This document shows positions 1 to 6,749 of a stretch of DNA of 55,281 nt, in pieces. The notes under the pieces were generated by a model. That model did not search any database and was not told the DNA's origin. It saw nothing but the letters and a program-made list of their open reading frames with translations. How positions within the stretch are numbered: the first letter of the stretch is position 1; each line of letters starts with the position of its first letter. Source of the stretch: Hyphomonas polymorpha PS728. GTDB lineage: Bacteria; Pseudomonadota; Alphaproteobacteria; Caulobacterales; Hyphomonadaceae. The stretch spans positions 1-55,281 of the forward strand of contig NZ_ARYM01000024.1 in the NCBI RefSeq assembly GCF_000685315.1, written 5' to 3'. The position numbers and the translations under genes are program-made.

Positions 1-219
1 ATCGAGCGCGGGCGGACGGTGGACTCGGTGCTGCAGCAATACATGTCCACCGTGCGGGCGGCCCATTACCGCTTTACCTATCCGGCGATGTTCGAGGCCG
101 ACCTGGTGATCGCCGATGAGGGTGTGCCCGCCTATGGGCATGTGAAGCCTTCGGCTGAGGCGATTGAGCGGATGCTGGCGCCGGTGCTCTCGCGGTTGCA
201 GACGGCCGGGGTGATCTGA
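1..219 (+). CDS. udk: Uridine kinase, C-terminal fragment
   Basis: The frame is open from the first base of the window and stops at TGA 217-219, giving the last 72 residues of a larger protein. It begins I-E-R-G-R-T-V-D-S-V-L-Q-Q-Y, the pattern seen late in uridine kinases (R-D-x3-R-G-R-T followed by V-x-x-Q-Y), and continues with ADLVIADEG, like the ADIIIP-GG stretch near the family C-terminus. Uridine kinase phosphorylates uridine and cytidine for pyrimidine salvage in the cytosol. The P-loop lies outside the window, so catalysis cannot be judged. The internal ATG at 43 is not the real start. A related phosphoribulokinase-like enzyme is possible. Confidence 0.75.
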   Translation: MERGRTVDSVLQQYMSTVRAAHYRFTYPAMFEADLVIADEGVPAYGHVKPSAEAIERMLAPVLSRLQTAGVI

Positions 220-251
220 GCGCCGTGTGAACTGTCAGGGTGAAGCCGGCG

Positions 252-271
252 GCCTTCCGTGATAGGAAGGC
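252..271 (+). promoter_or_regulatory. Hairpin covering the ribosome binding site of the CAP-domain gene
   Basis: A perfect 7-bp inverted repeat (GCCTTCC 252-258, GGAAGGC 265-271) with a 6-base loop lies just before the ATG at 275. Its 3' arm is the purine-rich Shine-Dalgarno candidate (AGGAAGG, 4 bases from the start). If it folds in mRNA it would hide the ribosome site. There is no T-run, so it is a poor terminator for the kinase gene upstream. Function is inferred. Confidence 0.4.
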
Positions 272-274
272 TTC

Positions 275-1102
275 ATGCGCCGCGTGATCGCCAGCCTGGC
301 TTTCCTGTTTCTGCTGCCGCTTCCGGCGCTGGCCTGTGATCTGCGGATCGAGGGGCGGCCTCTGGCGGTCGCCTCCTATGTGGAGATGGCGCGGCCCTGC
401 CTAGCCAACCCGCCGGCCGGATATGCCTTTGACGAGACGCTGGAAGGCCGCTTCCTGGAACTGATCAATGCGGAGCGGAAAACAGCGGGTCTGCCGGCGC
501 TGAAGCTGCGCACGGACCTGCGGGACGCGGCGCGCCTGCACAGCCTGGACATGGCGGTGAACGGATTTTTCGGCCATGTCGGCCCGGATGGGCGGGGGCC
601 GGGCGAGCGGATCGCGGCGCTGGACCGCACGGCCTTGGCTGATTTTTCTGCGGAGAATGTGGCGACCGTTTCCCGGACGGGCGCGCGCATCGGGGCAAAT
701 TTTGCGGTCAAGCGCCTGCACCGGAACCTGATGGACAGCCCTAGCCACCGGGAGAACATCCTCCATCCCAAGGCAACGCATGTGGCCTTCGGTGTGGCGC
801 GCACCGAAAATGGGGTCTGGGTGACGCAGCTGTTCATGCGGGTTTCGGGCACATTGCCGGAAGCGGCGCCGCTGAGGGTGAGCAGCGTGCGCGCCCTCAC
901 GGGGCGGCCTGTGGGCCTCGAAGGCTGGCGCTTCGTGCGGTATGATATGGTGGCGCCTTCGGGGGCGCTAGAGCCGCCTGCCGGCGGCGTGCGGCCGGGC
1001 CGGGACGCTCGGCTGGCCGCCTATGCGACCCAGCCAGGCGATGATCCGCTCTCCTATTACTGGATGCGTTTTCCCGGGCCGGCGGTGACGATCACGCCTT
1101 AG
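275..1102 (+). CDS. Secreted CAP-domain (SCP/PR-1-like) protein
   Basis: This 275-residue protein has an N-terminal signal peptide (RR, then a leucine-rich core ending P-A-L-A before C-D). A CAP/SCP domain at about residues 60-195 is indicated by L-I-N-A-E-R-x3-G-L-P-A-L, H-S-x-D-M-A and F-F-G-H-V-G-P-D-G, with S-P-S-H-R-E-N-I-L around 155. Bacterial CAP proteins are periplasmic or secreted and their biochemical role is mostly unknown. The ATG at 275 is preceded by AGGAAGG inside a small hairpin. The stop overlaps the stop of the convergent oxidoreductase gene by 4 bases. The last 75 residues are unassigned. Confidence 0.8.
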   Translation: MRRVIASLAFLFLLPLPALACDLRIEGRPLAVASYVEMARPCLANPPAGYAFDETLEGRFLELINAERKTAGLPALKLRTDLRDAARLHSLDMAVNGFFGHVGPDGRGPGERIAALDRTALADFSAENVATVSRTGARIGANFAVKRLHRNLMDSPSHRENILHPKATHVAFGVARTENGVWVTQLFMRVSGTLPEAAPLRVSSVRALTGRPVGLEGWRFVRYDMVAPSGALEPPAGGVRPGRDARLAAYATQPGDDPLSYYWMRFPGPAVTITP

Positions 1103-1692
1103 GCAAGGCGTTTCGCGGCAGCGCGGCCACGCGCCTCTGCCTGTTTCAGCCAATGCTGAATTTTTTCAGGCTTTGCCGTTTTCACGGTGCCGACCTGCAG
1201 GGTACGCACCGGTTTGATGCCTGCGAACTTGAAAACCAGATTCTCCACCTGCAGCTTGGCCGGGCGGCCATAGGCAAGCTGGTCAAACCAGGCCGGGCCG
1301 TCCGCCGTCATCAGCGCATCGGCGGAGCGGCCTGCCAGAAGTCTGTCCCACCACGGATCATTCTCGTGATAGCGCATGGCGAATCCGGGAAGATAGGCCC
1401 GGTCGATCACGCCTTTCATCTTTGCGGGCATGCCGCCCCACCATTGGGGATAGGCCCAGCAGAGATGGTTTGCCCACAGAATATTCTCGCGCCATGCCTC
1501 CAGGCAGGGTTCCAGAACCTTTCGGGAATGGTAGCCGTCATGCAGGTCTGGATCGAAGCTCATGTCTGAAAGATGCATCCGCCGGATTTCGGCGCCGTGC
1601 GCGCGGGCGCCCCGTTCGTAGGCATCTGCCATGCCATGGCTGAGCGAGGTTTCGCGCGGATGGCCGACCCAGAGAAAAATGCGTGCTGTCAT
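1099..1692 (-). CDS. NAD(P)H-dependent oxidoreductase, flavodoxin-fold (quinone reductase family)
   Basis: This 197-residue protein begins M-T-A-R-I-F-L-W-V-G-H-P-R. The core W-A-N-H-L-C-W-A-Y-P-Q-W-W-G-G-M-P-A-K-M-K-G-V-I-D-R matches FMN-binding NAD(P)H dehydrogenase (quinone)/YwrO-KefF-type reductases, where W-P-x-W-W-x-x-P-A-x-L-K-x-W-I-D is the signature. The ATG at 1692 overlaps the TGA of the lipoprotein gene upstream (ATGA), so translation is probably coupled. A longer reading from 1926 is possible but would cover most of the end of that lipoprotein gene. It likely catalyses two-electron reduction of quinones or similar electrophiles in the cytosol. The exact substrate cannot be told. 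Confidence 0.8.
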   Translation of the reverse strand: MTARIFLWVGHPRETSLSHGMADAYERGARAHGAEIRRMHLSDMSFDPDLHDGYHSRKVLEPCLEAWRENILWANHLCWAYPQWWGGMPAKMKGVIDRAYLPGFAMRYHENDPWWDRLLAGRSADALMTADGPAWFDQLAYGRPAKLQVENLVFKFAGIKPVRTLQVGTVKTAKPEKIQHWLKQAEARGRAAAKRLA

Positions 1693-2474
1693 TCTGTCTC
1701 CGGAGTGAGGGTGGGGATCATATAGGTGGCGGCCGTGAGCAGCTTCGAGACGGCGAAGTCCATATAACAGGAATGGGAAATGTAGCGTGTGGGCAGGCCC
1801 GGCTGTTTCACCTCGGCCATATAATAGGCCGAGTCCGGTGGGCAGAGCCATTCTTCGCGGCCATACTCGTCGATTTCGTTCAGCGGAACAGAATAGGGCA
1901 GGCGGTCCGGCCCGTTCAGGTAACACGGATCAGACAGGAACGCGTCGAGGGTGGCTGCGTCGCCCGGGTTGAGCGCCGAGTTGGTGTAGGGCGGGCGGGG
2001 CGGAGGGGGTGGCTCGGGCTGCCAGTTTTCAAAGCCCGGCAGCAGGTTGCCGTCGGCATCGATCGGCGGCGGCGGGGGAGGCGGCGGTGGGGGCACGCCA
2101 TAGTTGATGTTGTCTGTGGCGATCTGCCAGGCGCCATCGGCGGCCTTCCAGAGGGTGATGCGGGTGTCCAGTGGCCACATGCCGGTTGGGGGCACGCGGA
2201 CGCGCAGGCGCGTCTCGGCCTCTTCGGCGCCCGGAGGGAGCGGCGTGATCGACGTGTATTCCAGAATCTGGGCTTCCCGCTGAGCGGCCTCCGCGGCATT
2301 CTTCGTCTTGATCTTTGCCACATCGAATTGTCCGGCGCCGGGGCATACCCCACCCTCCGTGCCGACCAGCAGGGGCGTCGCCGCCGGGGTGCCAGGCTGC
2401 GAGGCACAGCCGGACAGCGCCAGGGCGCTGCAAAATGTCAGGGACGCCACCCGATGAAGATTTCGCCGTGCCAT
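1689..2474 (-). CDS. Polyproline-containing lipoprotein of unknown function
   Basis: This 261-residue protein starts with a lipoprotein signal (L-A-L-S-G-C, Cys near residue 23). About residues 95-120 read T-R-I-T-L-W-K-A-A-D-G-A-W-Q-I-A-T-D, like a beta-sheet ligand-binding segment. A run of ten consecutive prolines follows, then a second proline-rich patch P-E-P-P-P-P-P-R-P-P. The C-terminal half has several Cys (D-P-C-Y-L, W-L-C-P-P, H-S-C-Y) that could form disulfides. I do not recognise the family. It overlaps the oxidoreductase start by 4 bases, so the two form an operon. The polyproline run should make translation dependent on EF-P. Confidence 0.65.
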   Translation of the reverse strand: MARRNLHRVASLTFCSALALSGCASQPGTPAATPLLVGTEGGVCPGAGQFDVAKIKTKNAAEAAQREAQILEYTSITPLPPGAEEAETRLRVRVPPTGMWPLDTRITLWKAADGAWQIATDNINYGVPPPPPPPPPPIDADGNLLPGFENWQPEPPPPPRPPYTNSALNPGDAATLDAFLSDPCYLNGPDRLPYSVPLNEIDEYGREEWLCPPDSAYYMAEVKQPGLPTRYISHSCYMDFAVSKLLTAATYMIPTLTPETE

Positions 2475-2539
2475 GTCTGTCCCCCTTGGTAGTCTGCATC
2501 CAGATTGCTCCGGGATTCCGCTCCCCTTGGCAAGCCGGT

Positions 2540-2989
2540 TCAGTCCTCCTTGCGGAGGATATCGAGGCTCGGCCGCCTTTGGGCAGCGGCGGATGTAGAC
2601 CGTTGTATGCTGTCTCCCGTGATCTCCACCCAGCCATGGCGGCGATCATCATAGACCGAAAATCCGGGGGCTGGCATATCCGTTCCGGCAAAGGCGCCAT
2701 AGGGAACGGCGGTGACGCCCGGCCAGTTTTCGATCGTATAGGCAATGGTCGAGCCGCAGTCCGGGCAGAAGCGGTAGGTGATACAGTTGCCGCTGTCGGC
2801 AACGCGCGTCCATATCTTTGAAGTGCCGGTGACGGTGACATGCTCATCTGCCCAGCGGGCCTGTGCCCCGAAGGCGCTGCCCGAGCGTTTCTGGCAGGCA
2901 TGGCAATGACAGACCGAAACGCGGACTGGCTCTCCCCGGCAGATGGCGGAAAGCTGGCCGCAGCGGCAGGTGGCAGTGCGTTCACGCAT
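2540..2989 (-). CDS. GFA/CENP-V family zinc protein (first of two)
   Basis: This 149-residue protein has the GFA fold signature: C-R-C-G-Q-L near residue 9, V-C-H-C-H-A-C-Q-K-R-S-G-S-A-F near 27, and F-C-P-D-C-G-S near 75. The cysteines bind zinc. The founding member was described as a glutathione-dependent formaldehyde-activating enzyme, but most homologues have no proven reaction. The start at 2989 has an AAGGGG Shine-Dalgarno, which lies in the 3' arm of a 13-bp hairpin at 2995-3035. A paralogue is encoded at 16279-16683. About 40 C-terminal residues after the domain are basic and low in conservation signals. Confidence 0.85.
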   Translation of the reverse strand: MRERTATCRCGQLSAICRGEPVRVSVCHCHACQKRSGSAFGAQARWADEHVTVTGTSKIWTRVADSGNCITYRFCPDCGSTIAYTIENWPGVTAVPYGAFAGTDMPAPGFSVYDDRRHGWVEITGDSIQRSTSAAAQRRPSLDILRKED

Positions 2990-2994
2990 CGGGT

Positions 2995-3035
2995 GGCCCC
3001 TTCGGTTTTACCTGATGAGGATAACCGAAGGGGCC
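2995..3035 (-). promoter_or_regulatory. Long perfect hairpin before the GFA gene
   Basis: A perfect 13-bp inverted repeat (2995-3007 and 3023-3035, 15-base loop) sits between the YjhX-like stop and the GFA start at 2989. On the minus strand its 3' arm carries the AAGGGG that serves as the GFA Shine-Dalgarno, ending 5 bases before the ATG. No T-run follows, so a translation-masking or mRNA-processing role is more likely than termination. This is inferred from sequence only. Confidence 0.5.
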
Positions 3036-3043
3036 GGACCCGG

Positions 3044-3301
3044 CTAGCAATTGTCCGGCTGTGAACGGACGAGTTGCAGGCCGCGCCGCGTGATGCGGTA
3101 GGGTTGGCCGCCATGGGAGGCGATGGTTCGTCGCCGCTTCAGCTTGCGGAAAAGGTCCATGTCTAGGCCGGCATAGCGCCAGCCATCGCGGGAGAAGCAA
3201 TGGACTTCTTCAGGTTTGCCTGCCTCGTTGCGGACAAGGTCTATCCGCCCGCCCTGGGCGAGCAGGTGGAGGATGCGCTGTTCAGCGCGGGAAATATCCA
3301 T
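3044..3301 (-). CDS. YjhX/UPF0386 family protein
   Basis: This 85-residue basic protein begins M-D-I-S-R-A-E-Q-R-I-L-H-L-L-A-Q-G-G-R-I and ends G-Q-P-Y-R-I-T-R-R-G-L-Q-L-V-R-S-Q-P-D-N. That is the full length and both conserved blocks of the UPF0386/YjhX family. The E. coli member has been listed as a putative toxin paired with the acetyltransferase YjhQ. No acetyltransferase is adjacent here, and the neighbours are a GFA protein and fabI. The winged-helix-like character is inferred from the alternating pattern. The toxin role is not supported by this context. Confidence 0.8.
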   Translation of the reverse strand: MDISRAEQRILHLLAQGGRIDLVRNEAGKPEEVHCFSRDGWRYAGLDMDLFRKLKRRRTIASHGGQPYRITRRGLQLVRSQPDNC

Positions 3302-3550
3302 GGTGTGTCGGTCTCTGGTCCCGCGCCCCGGAGTACATCAGGGGCGCATGAAAACGTCTCCAGCGCGGCTTCCAGGTGGAAGGGCGCCGGGCTCTACGCT
3401 TTCGCCGGCCTGCCTTGCACTGATCTCAGCGCGGGAACGGCAGGCCCTTCAGCGGGACTCAGACAGGGTACGGACCATAAAAACCTCAAAGGGCGAGACA
3501 CCCATTTTGGAATGCCCCGCCCCGAAGTCAATATTGGAAGAGAAAGAAGC

Positions 3551-4369
3551 CTACTCTTCCTCGCCCGCATCCGGCACGCCGACAACGTGGAAGCCGGCAT
3601 CGACATGGATGACTTCGCCCGCGATGGAACGGCCGAGGGGGGAGAGGAGGTAGAGCGCGCAGCCCGCGACGCCTTCCATGCTGGTGTCTTCCTTCAGAAG
3701 CGACCAGTTGCGGCCCGTGCCCATCAGGCTCTTGCCGCCGCGGATGCCGGCCAGCGACAGCGTGCGCATGGCGCCGGCTGAGATGGCGTTGACGCGGATA
3801 CCCTGGGGGCCAAGGTCGCGCGCGGCATAGCGGGTGGAGGCTTCCAGCGCCGCCTTGGCCACGCCCATGACATTGTAGGAAGGCACGGTGCGCTCGGCGC
3901 CGAGATACGTCATGCAGATGATCGAGCCGCCATCCGGCATGATTTCCGAGGCGCGGCGGGCGCAGTCGATAAAGCTGTATACGGAGATATCCATCGCGCG
4001 GCGGAAGCCTTCGCGGGTGGTGTTGGCGACCATCGAGCCCTGCAGCTCATCTTTCCCCGCAAAGGCGATGGAATGGACGAGGAAATCGATCTTGCCCCAC
4101 TTTTCCTTGATGGCGGCAAAGGCGGCATCCATGGAGGCGTCGTCGGTCACATCTGCCGGGATCATCGTGTCCATGCCGATGGATTCGACGAGGGGGCGCA
4201 CGCGGCGCTCCAGGCTTTCGCCCTGATAGGTGAAGGCAATCTCAGCGCCCTGGGCGGCGAGCTGTGTGGCGATGCCCCAGGCGATGGAGTTCTGGTTGGC
4301 AACGCCCATCACGACGCCGCGCTTGCCCTTCATCAGGTCGCCTTTCGGCATGTTCCAGTCATCGGCCAT
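3551..4369 (-). CDS. fabI: Enoyl-[acyl-carrier-protein] reductase (NADH)
   Basis: This 272-residue short-chain dehydrogenase-type protein catalyses the last, NADH-dependent reduction in each fatty-acid elongation cycle. Visible features are the G-V-A-N-Q-N-S-I-A-W-G nucleotide-binding turn near residue 22, H-S-I-A-F-A near 99, and M-T-Y-L-G-A-E-R with Tyr155. The catalytic Y-x6-K is Tyr165/Lys172 in S-Y-N-V-M-G-V-A-K. These are FabI rather than FabV or FabL features. I chose the ATG at 4369 because GGGAG precedes it by 6 bases; the ATG at 4384 has no ribosome site. It lies downstream of fabA on the same strand, separated by a hairpin and with no fabB between. Confidence 0.95.
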   Translation of the reverse strand: MADDWNMPKGDLMKGKRGVVMGVANQNSIAWGIATQLAAQGAEIAFTYQGESLERRVRPLVESIGMDTMIPADVTDDASMDAAFAAIKEKWGKIDFLVHSIAFAGKDELQGSMVANTTREGFRRAMDISVYSFIDCARRASEIMPDGGSIICMTYLGAERTVPSYNVMGVAKAALEASTRYAARDLGPQGIRVNAISAGAMRTLSLAGIRGGKSLMGTGRNWSLLKEDTSMEGVAGCALYLLSPLGRSIAGEVIHVDAGFHVVGVPDAGEEE

Positions 4370-4441
4370 CGGGGGCTCCCTCATATCCAGTTTTGCTTGG
4401 GGATTGGGCTAGGCGGGGCTGTGTTTGCCGTCAAGACGGGA

Positions 4442-4473
4442 AAGGCCCGGACGCTGTGGGCGAACCGGGCCTT
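4442..4473 (-). terminator. Hairpin between fabA and fabI
   Basis: A perfect 9-bp stem (AAGGCCCGG 4442-4450 with CCGGGCCTT 4465-4473, 14-base loop) lies 29 bases after the fabA stop. On the minus strand it is followed by only TTT. It may be a weak terminator or an attenuator allowing partial read-through into fabI. Confidence 0.5.
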
Positions 4474-4501
4474 CCTGGTGTGCTGATTGGCCGTCTGGGG
4501 C

Positions 4502-5038
4502 CTAGTCGAGGTCTGACGGGTTCATCAGGCCGACTTTCATGTCTTCAGCGGTATAGACCAGCTTGCCATCGGTGATGACACGGCCATTGGCGATGCCCAG
4601 GACGAGCTTGCCGCGTTTCACGCGCTTGATGTCGATTTCGTAACGGACCAGCTTGCGTTTGGGCGTGATCTGGCCGGTGAACTTCACCTCGCCAACGCCG
4701 AGGGCGCGGCCCTTGCCGGGCGAGCCCGACCAGCCGAGCCAGTAGCCCACGGCCTGCCACATGGCATCCAGGCCAAGGCAGCCGGGCATCACGGGGTCGC
4801 CGGGGAAGTGGCACTGGAAGAACCAGAGGTCAGGGGTGATGTCGAGTTCGCCGACAACATGGCCCTTGCCGAAGGCGCCGCCATCCATGCTGATTTCCGG
4901 GATCCGGTCCATCATCAGCATCGGCGGGGCGGGCAGCTGGGCATTGCCGGGCCCGAAATAGTTGCCGAGACCGGACTGGATCAGGTCTTCTTTGGTATAA
5001 GACGATTTGGGGGTGTGAAAGTCGTGCGGACCCTGCAT
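4502..5038 (-). CDS. fabA: 3-hydroxydecanoyl-ACP dehydratase/isomerase
   Basis: This 178-residue hot-dog-fold enzyme dehydrates 3-hydroxyacyl-ACP and isomerises trans-2- to cis-3-decenoyl-ACP, the branch point for anaerobic-type unsaturated fatty acids. The catalytic His77 is in [13 protein letters not shown] and Asp91 in G-L-D-A-M-W-Q, with the same 14-residue spacing as E. coli FabA (His70/Asp84). The ATG at 5038 has AGGAA about 7 bases upstream. A TTG at 5053 would add five residues but overlaps that ribosome site. It lies 56 bases after an SH3-domain gene. FabB, its usual partner and often its neighbour, is not in this window. Confidence 0.95.
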   Translation of the reverse strand: MQGPHDFHTPKSSYTKEDLIQSGLGNYFGPGNAQLPAPPMLMMDRIPEISMDGGAFGKGHVVGELDITPDLWFFQCHFPGDPVMPGCLGLDAMWQAVGYWLGWSGSPGKGRALGVGEVKFTGQITPKRKLVRYEIDIKRVKRGKLVLGIANGRVITDGKLVYTAEDMKVGLMNPSDLD

Positions 5039-5094
5039 GTCTGGGTTCCTCAATCAGTTGGGATCACGCCTTCCAGCCGACGCCTTCCGCGTTG

Positions 5095-5613
5095 TCAACC
5101 TTTAGTGCCGGATAGAGCCGGAGCCACGCTGCTCACGCCCCACAGGTTGGCGCGGGGCATCCAGCCACGGTAGCCGGCCGTTTCCACCTCGCAGGCGGCC
5201 CCATCACAGCCGCTGACCTGTACCAGGACGCCTTTGCCGATCTCGGCGACGCCCTCTGCGTCCTGCGCCGGGCTTGCCCCCAGAACGGTGGTGCGGGTGA
5301 CGATGGCGGTGGAGCCTTCTGCCAGCATTCGCATATGCACCCAGACCTCATCGCCGGCCGGATCGCGCACGCGGTACCATTCGCCGCTTTCCTTGACGAC
5401 CATCACCGGCAGGCCCTTGCGGTTATACTGCCAGGCGATGGGGGAGGAGAGGCTGGGGCCCGTGCGGCCGTTTACTTCGGCCCAGCGCAGCGTCTCGAAG
5501 CGGGGCACAGGCTTGCCGGAGAAACGGCTGACGCGCGGCTCGGCGGCCGGATCGGCCCCAGCGCCCGCCGAGAGGGCAAGGAGGATGGCCAGAACGAGGG
5601 GTGCCCGTTTCAT
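5095..5613 (-). CDS. Exported bacterial SH3-domain protein
   Basis: This 172-residue protein has a signal peptide (M-K-R-A-P-L-V-L-A-I-L-L-A-L-S-A-G-A-G-A). It then has an SH3-like region: W-A-E-V-N-G-R-T-G-P-S, followed by G-L-P-V-M-V-V-K-E-S-G-E-W-Y-R-V-R-D, then a second weaker repeat ending G-Y-R-G-W-M-P-R-A-N-L-W-G. The N-x-R-x-G-P and G-x-W-x-x-V patterns are typical of SH3_3/SH3_4 domains, which often bind peptidoglycan in the periplasm. The start at 5613 has GGAAG upstream and removes a non-signal-like N-terminus from the longer frame. It may share a transcript with fabA 56 bases downstream, but no functional link is evident. Confidence 0.8.
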   Translation of the reverse strand: MKRAPLVLAILLALSAGAGADPAAEPRVSRFSGKPVPRFETLRWAEVNGRTGPSLSSPIAWQYNRKGLPVMVVKESGEWYRVRDPAGDEVWVHMRMLAEGSTAIVTRTTVLGASPAQDAEGVAEIGKGVLVQVSGCDGAACEVETAGYRGWMPRANLWGVSSVAPALSGTKG

Positions 5614-5750
5614 GTGCAAAGCTTCCATCAGGAGGGGAAGGTGCATTCTCGCACCTACGCATGAATCCACAGTAAAGCTGAGAGAGATTGGCGGGACGGA
5701 TTGGCTCTGCTAAGCCCCCGATAAATAATAAAAGCACCGATGGGAGTCCC

Positions 5751-6737
5751 ATGCCGGCCAGCAAACTTAAAGTCGTCGTCACCCGCAAGCTTCCGGCGCC
5801 TGTTGAGCTTCGGATGAAGGAGCTGTTCGACGCCCGGCTGAACGAAAGTGACCGGCCGTTTTCCGCCGAGGAACTGGCTGAGGCGATGCAAACCGCTGAT
5901 GTGCTGGTGCCGACGGTGACCGACCGGATCGATGGCCGCCTTCTGGCCCGCGCCGGCGAGCAGCTGCGCCTGATTGCCCAGTTCGGGGCAGGGGTGGACA
6001 ATATCGATGTGGCGTCTGCTGTTCAGCGCGGCATCACGGTGACGAATACGCCCGGCGTGCTGACCGATGACACGGCAGACGTGGCCATGGCGCTGATCCT
6101 GGCGGTGCCGCGCCGCCTGCACGAAGGCGTGCAGATCATGGAAGCGGGCAAGTTTGATGGCTGGACGCCAACCTGGATGATGGGCCGTCGCCTGTCGGGA
6201 AAGCGCCTCGGCATCATCGGCATGGGCCGCATCGGCCAGGCCGTGGCCCGGCGCGCGCGCGCCTTCGGCATGCAGATCCACTATCATAACCGCAAACCGG
6301 TCAGCGCCCGCATCGAGGAAAGCCTGGAGGCGACCTATTGGGACTCGCTCGACCAGATGCTGGCGCGGATGGATATCGTTTCCATCAACTGCCCGCATAC
6401 GCCGGCGACTTTCCATCTGATCAATTCGCGGCGCCTCAATCTGATGAAGCCGGAAGCCTACATCATCAACACCGCCCGCGGCGAAGTCATCGATGAGGCC
6501 GCGCTCGCCCGCGCCATCCGCGCCGGAAAGATCGCCGGGGCGGGCCTGGATGTGTTCGAACGCGAACCGGCGGTGAACCCGGAACTGATCGGCCTGCCCA
6601 ATGTGCTGCTGCTGCCGCATATGGGCTCGGCTACCATCGAGGGGCGCACCGAGATGGGCGAGAAGGTGATCATCAACATCAAGACCTTCGCTGACGGCCA
6701 CCGCCCGCCAGACCGTGTGATCCCCGCCATTCTCTAA
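5751..6737 (+). CDS. D-isomer specific 2-hydroxyacid dehydrogenase (glyoxylate/hydroxypyruvate reductase-like)
   Basis: This 328-residue enzyme reduces a 2-keto acid to a D-2-hydroxy acid with NAD(P)H, or the reverse. The Rossmann turn is L-G-I-I-G-M-G-R-I-G-Q-A-V-A-R-R-A near residue 150. The substrate Arg is in I-N-T-A-R-G-E-V-I-D-E, the Glu lies in D-V-F-E-R-E-P, and the catalytic His is in L-L-P-H-M-G-S-A-T. R-R-A-R-A-F-G-M-Q-I-H-Y-H-N-R after the glycine motif suggests NADP use may be possible. The ATG at 5751 has GGGAG just upstream; the longer frame to 5688 runs through the promoter region shared with the divergent SH3 gene. Glyoxylate reductase is the best guess; formate dehydrogenase is unlikely. 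Confidence 0.85.
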   Translation: MPASKLKVVVTRKLPAPVELRMKELFDARLNESDRPFSAEELAEAMQTADVLVPTVTDRIDGRLLARAGEQLRLIAQFGAGVDNIDVASAVQRGITVTNTPGVLTDDTADVAMALILAVPRRLHEGVQIMEAGKFDGWTPTWMMGRRLSGKRLGIIGMGRIGQAVARRARAFGMQIHYHNRKPVSARIEESLEATYWDSLDQMLARMDIVSINCPHTPATFHLINSRRLNLMKPEAYIINTARGEVIDEAALARAIRAGKIAGAGLDVFEREPAVNPELIGLPNVLLLPHMGSATIEGRTEMGEKVIINIKTFADGHRPPDRVIPAIL

Positions 6738-6749
6738 TTTGCCAACTGA

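Noticed and set aside
5038..5053. TTG at 5053 as the fabA start
   Set aside because: It overlaps the AGGAA that serves the ATG at 5038, and the extra residues are not conserved in FabA.
5094..5099. TTGACA before fabA as a -35 element
   Set aside because: No -10 lies 16-18 bases downstream, and the hexamer overlaps the SH3 stop codon.
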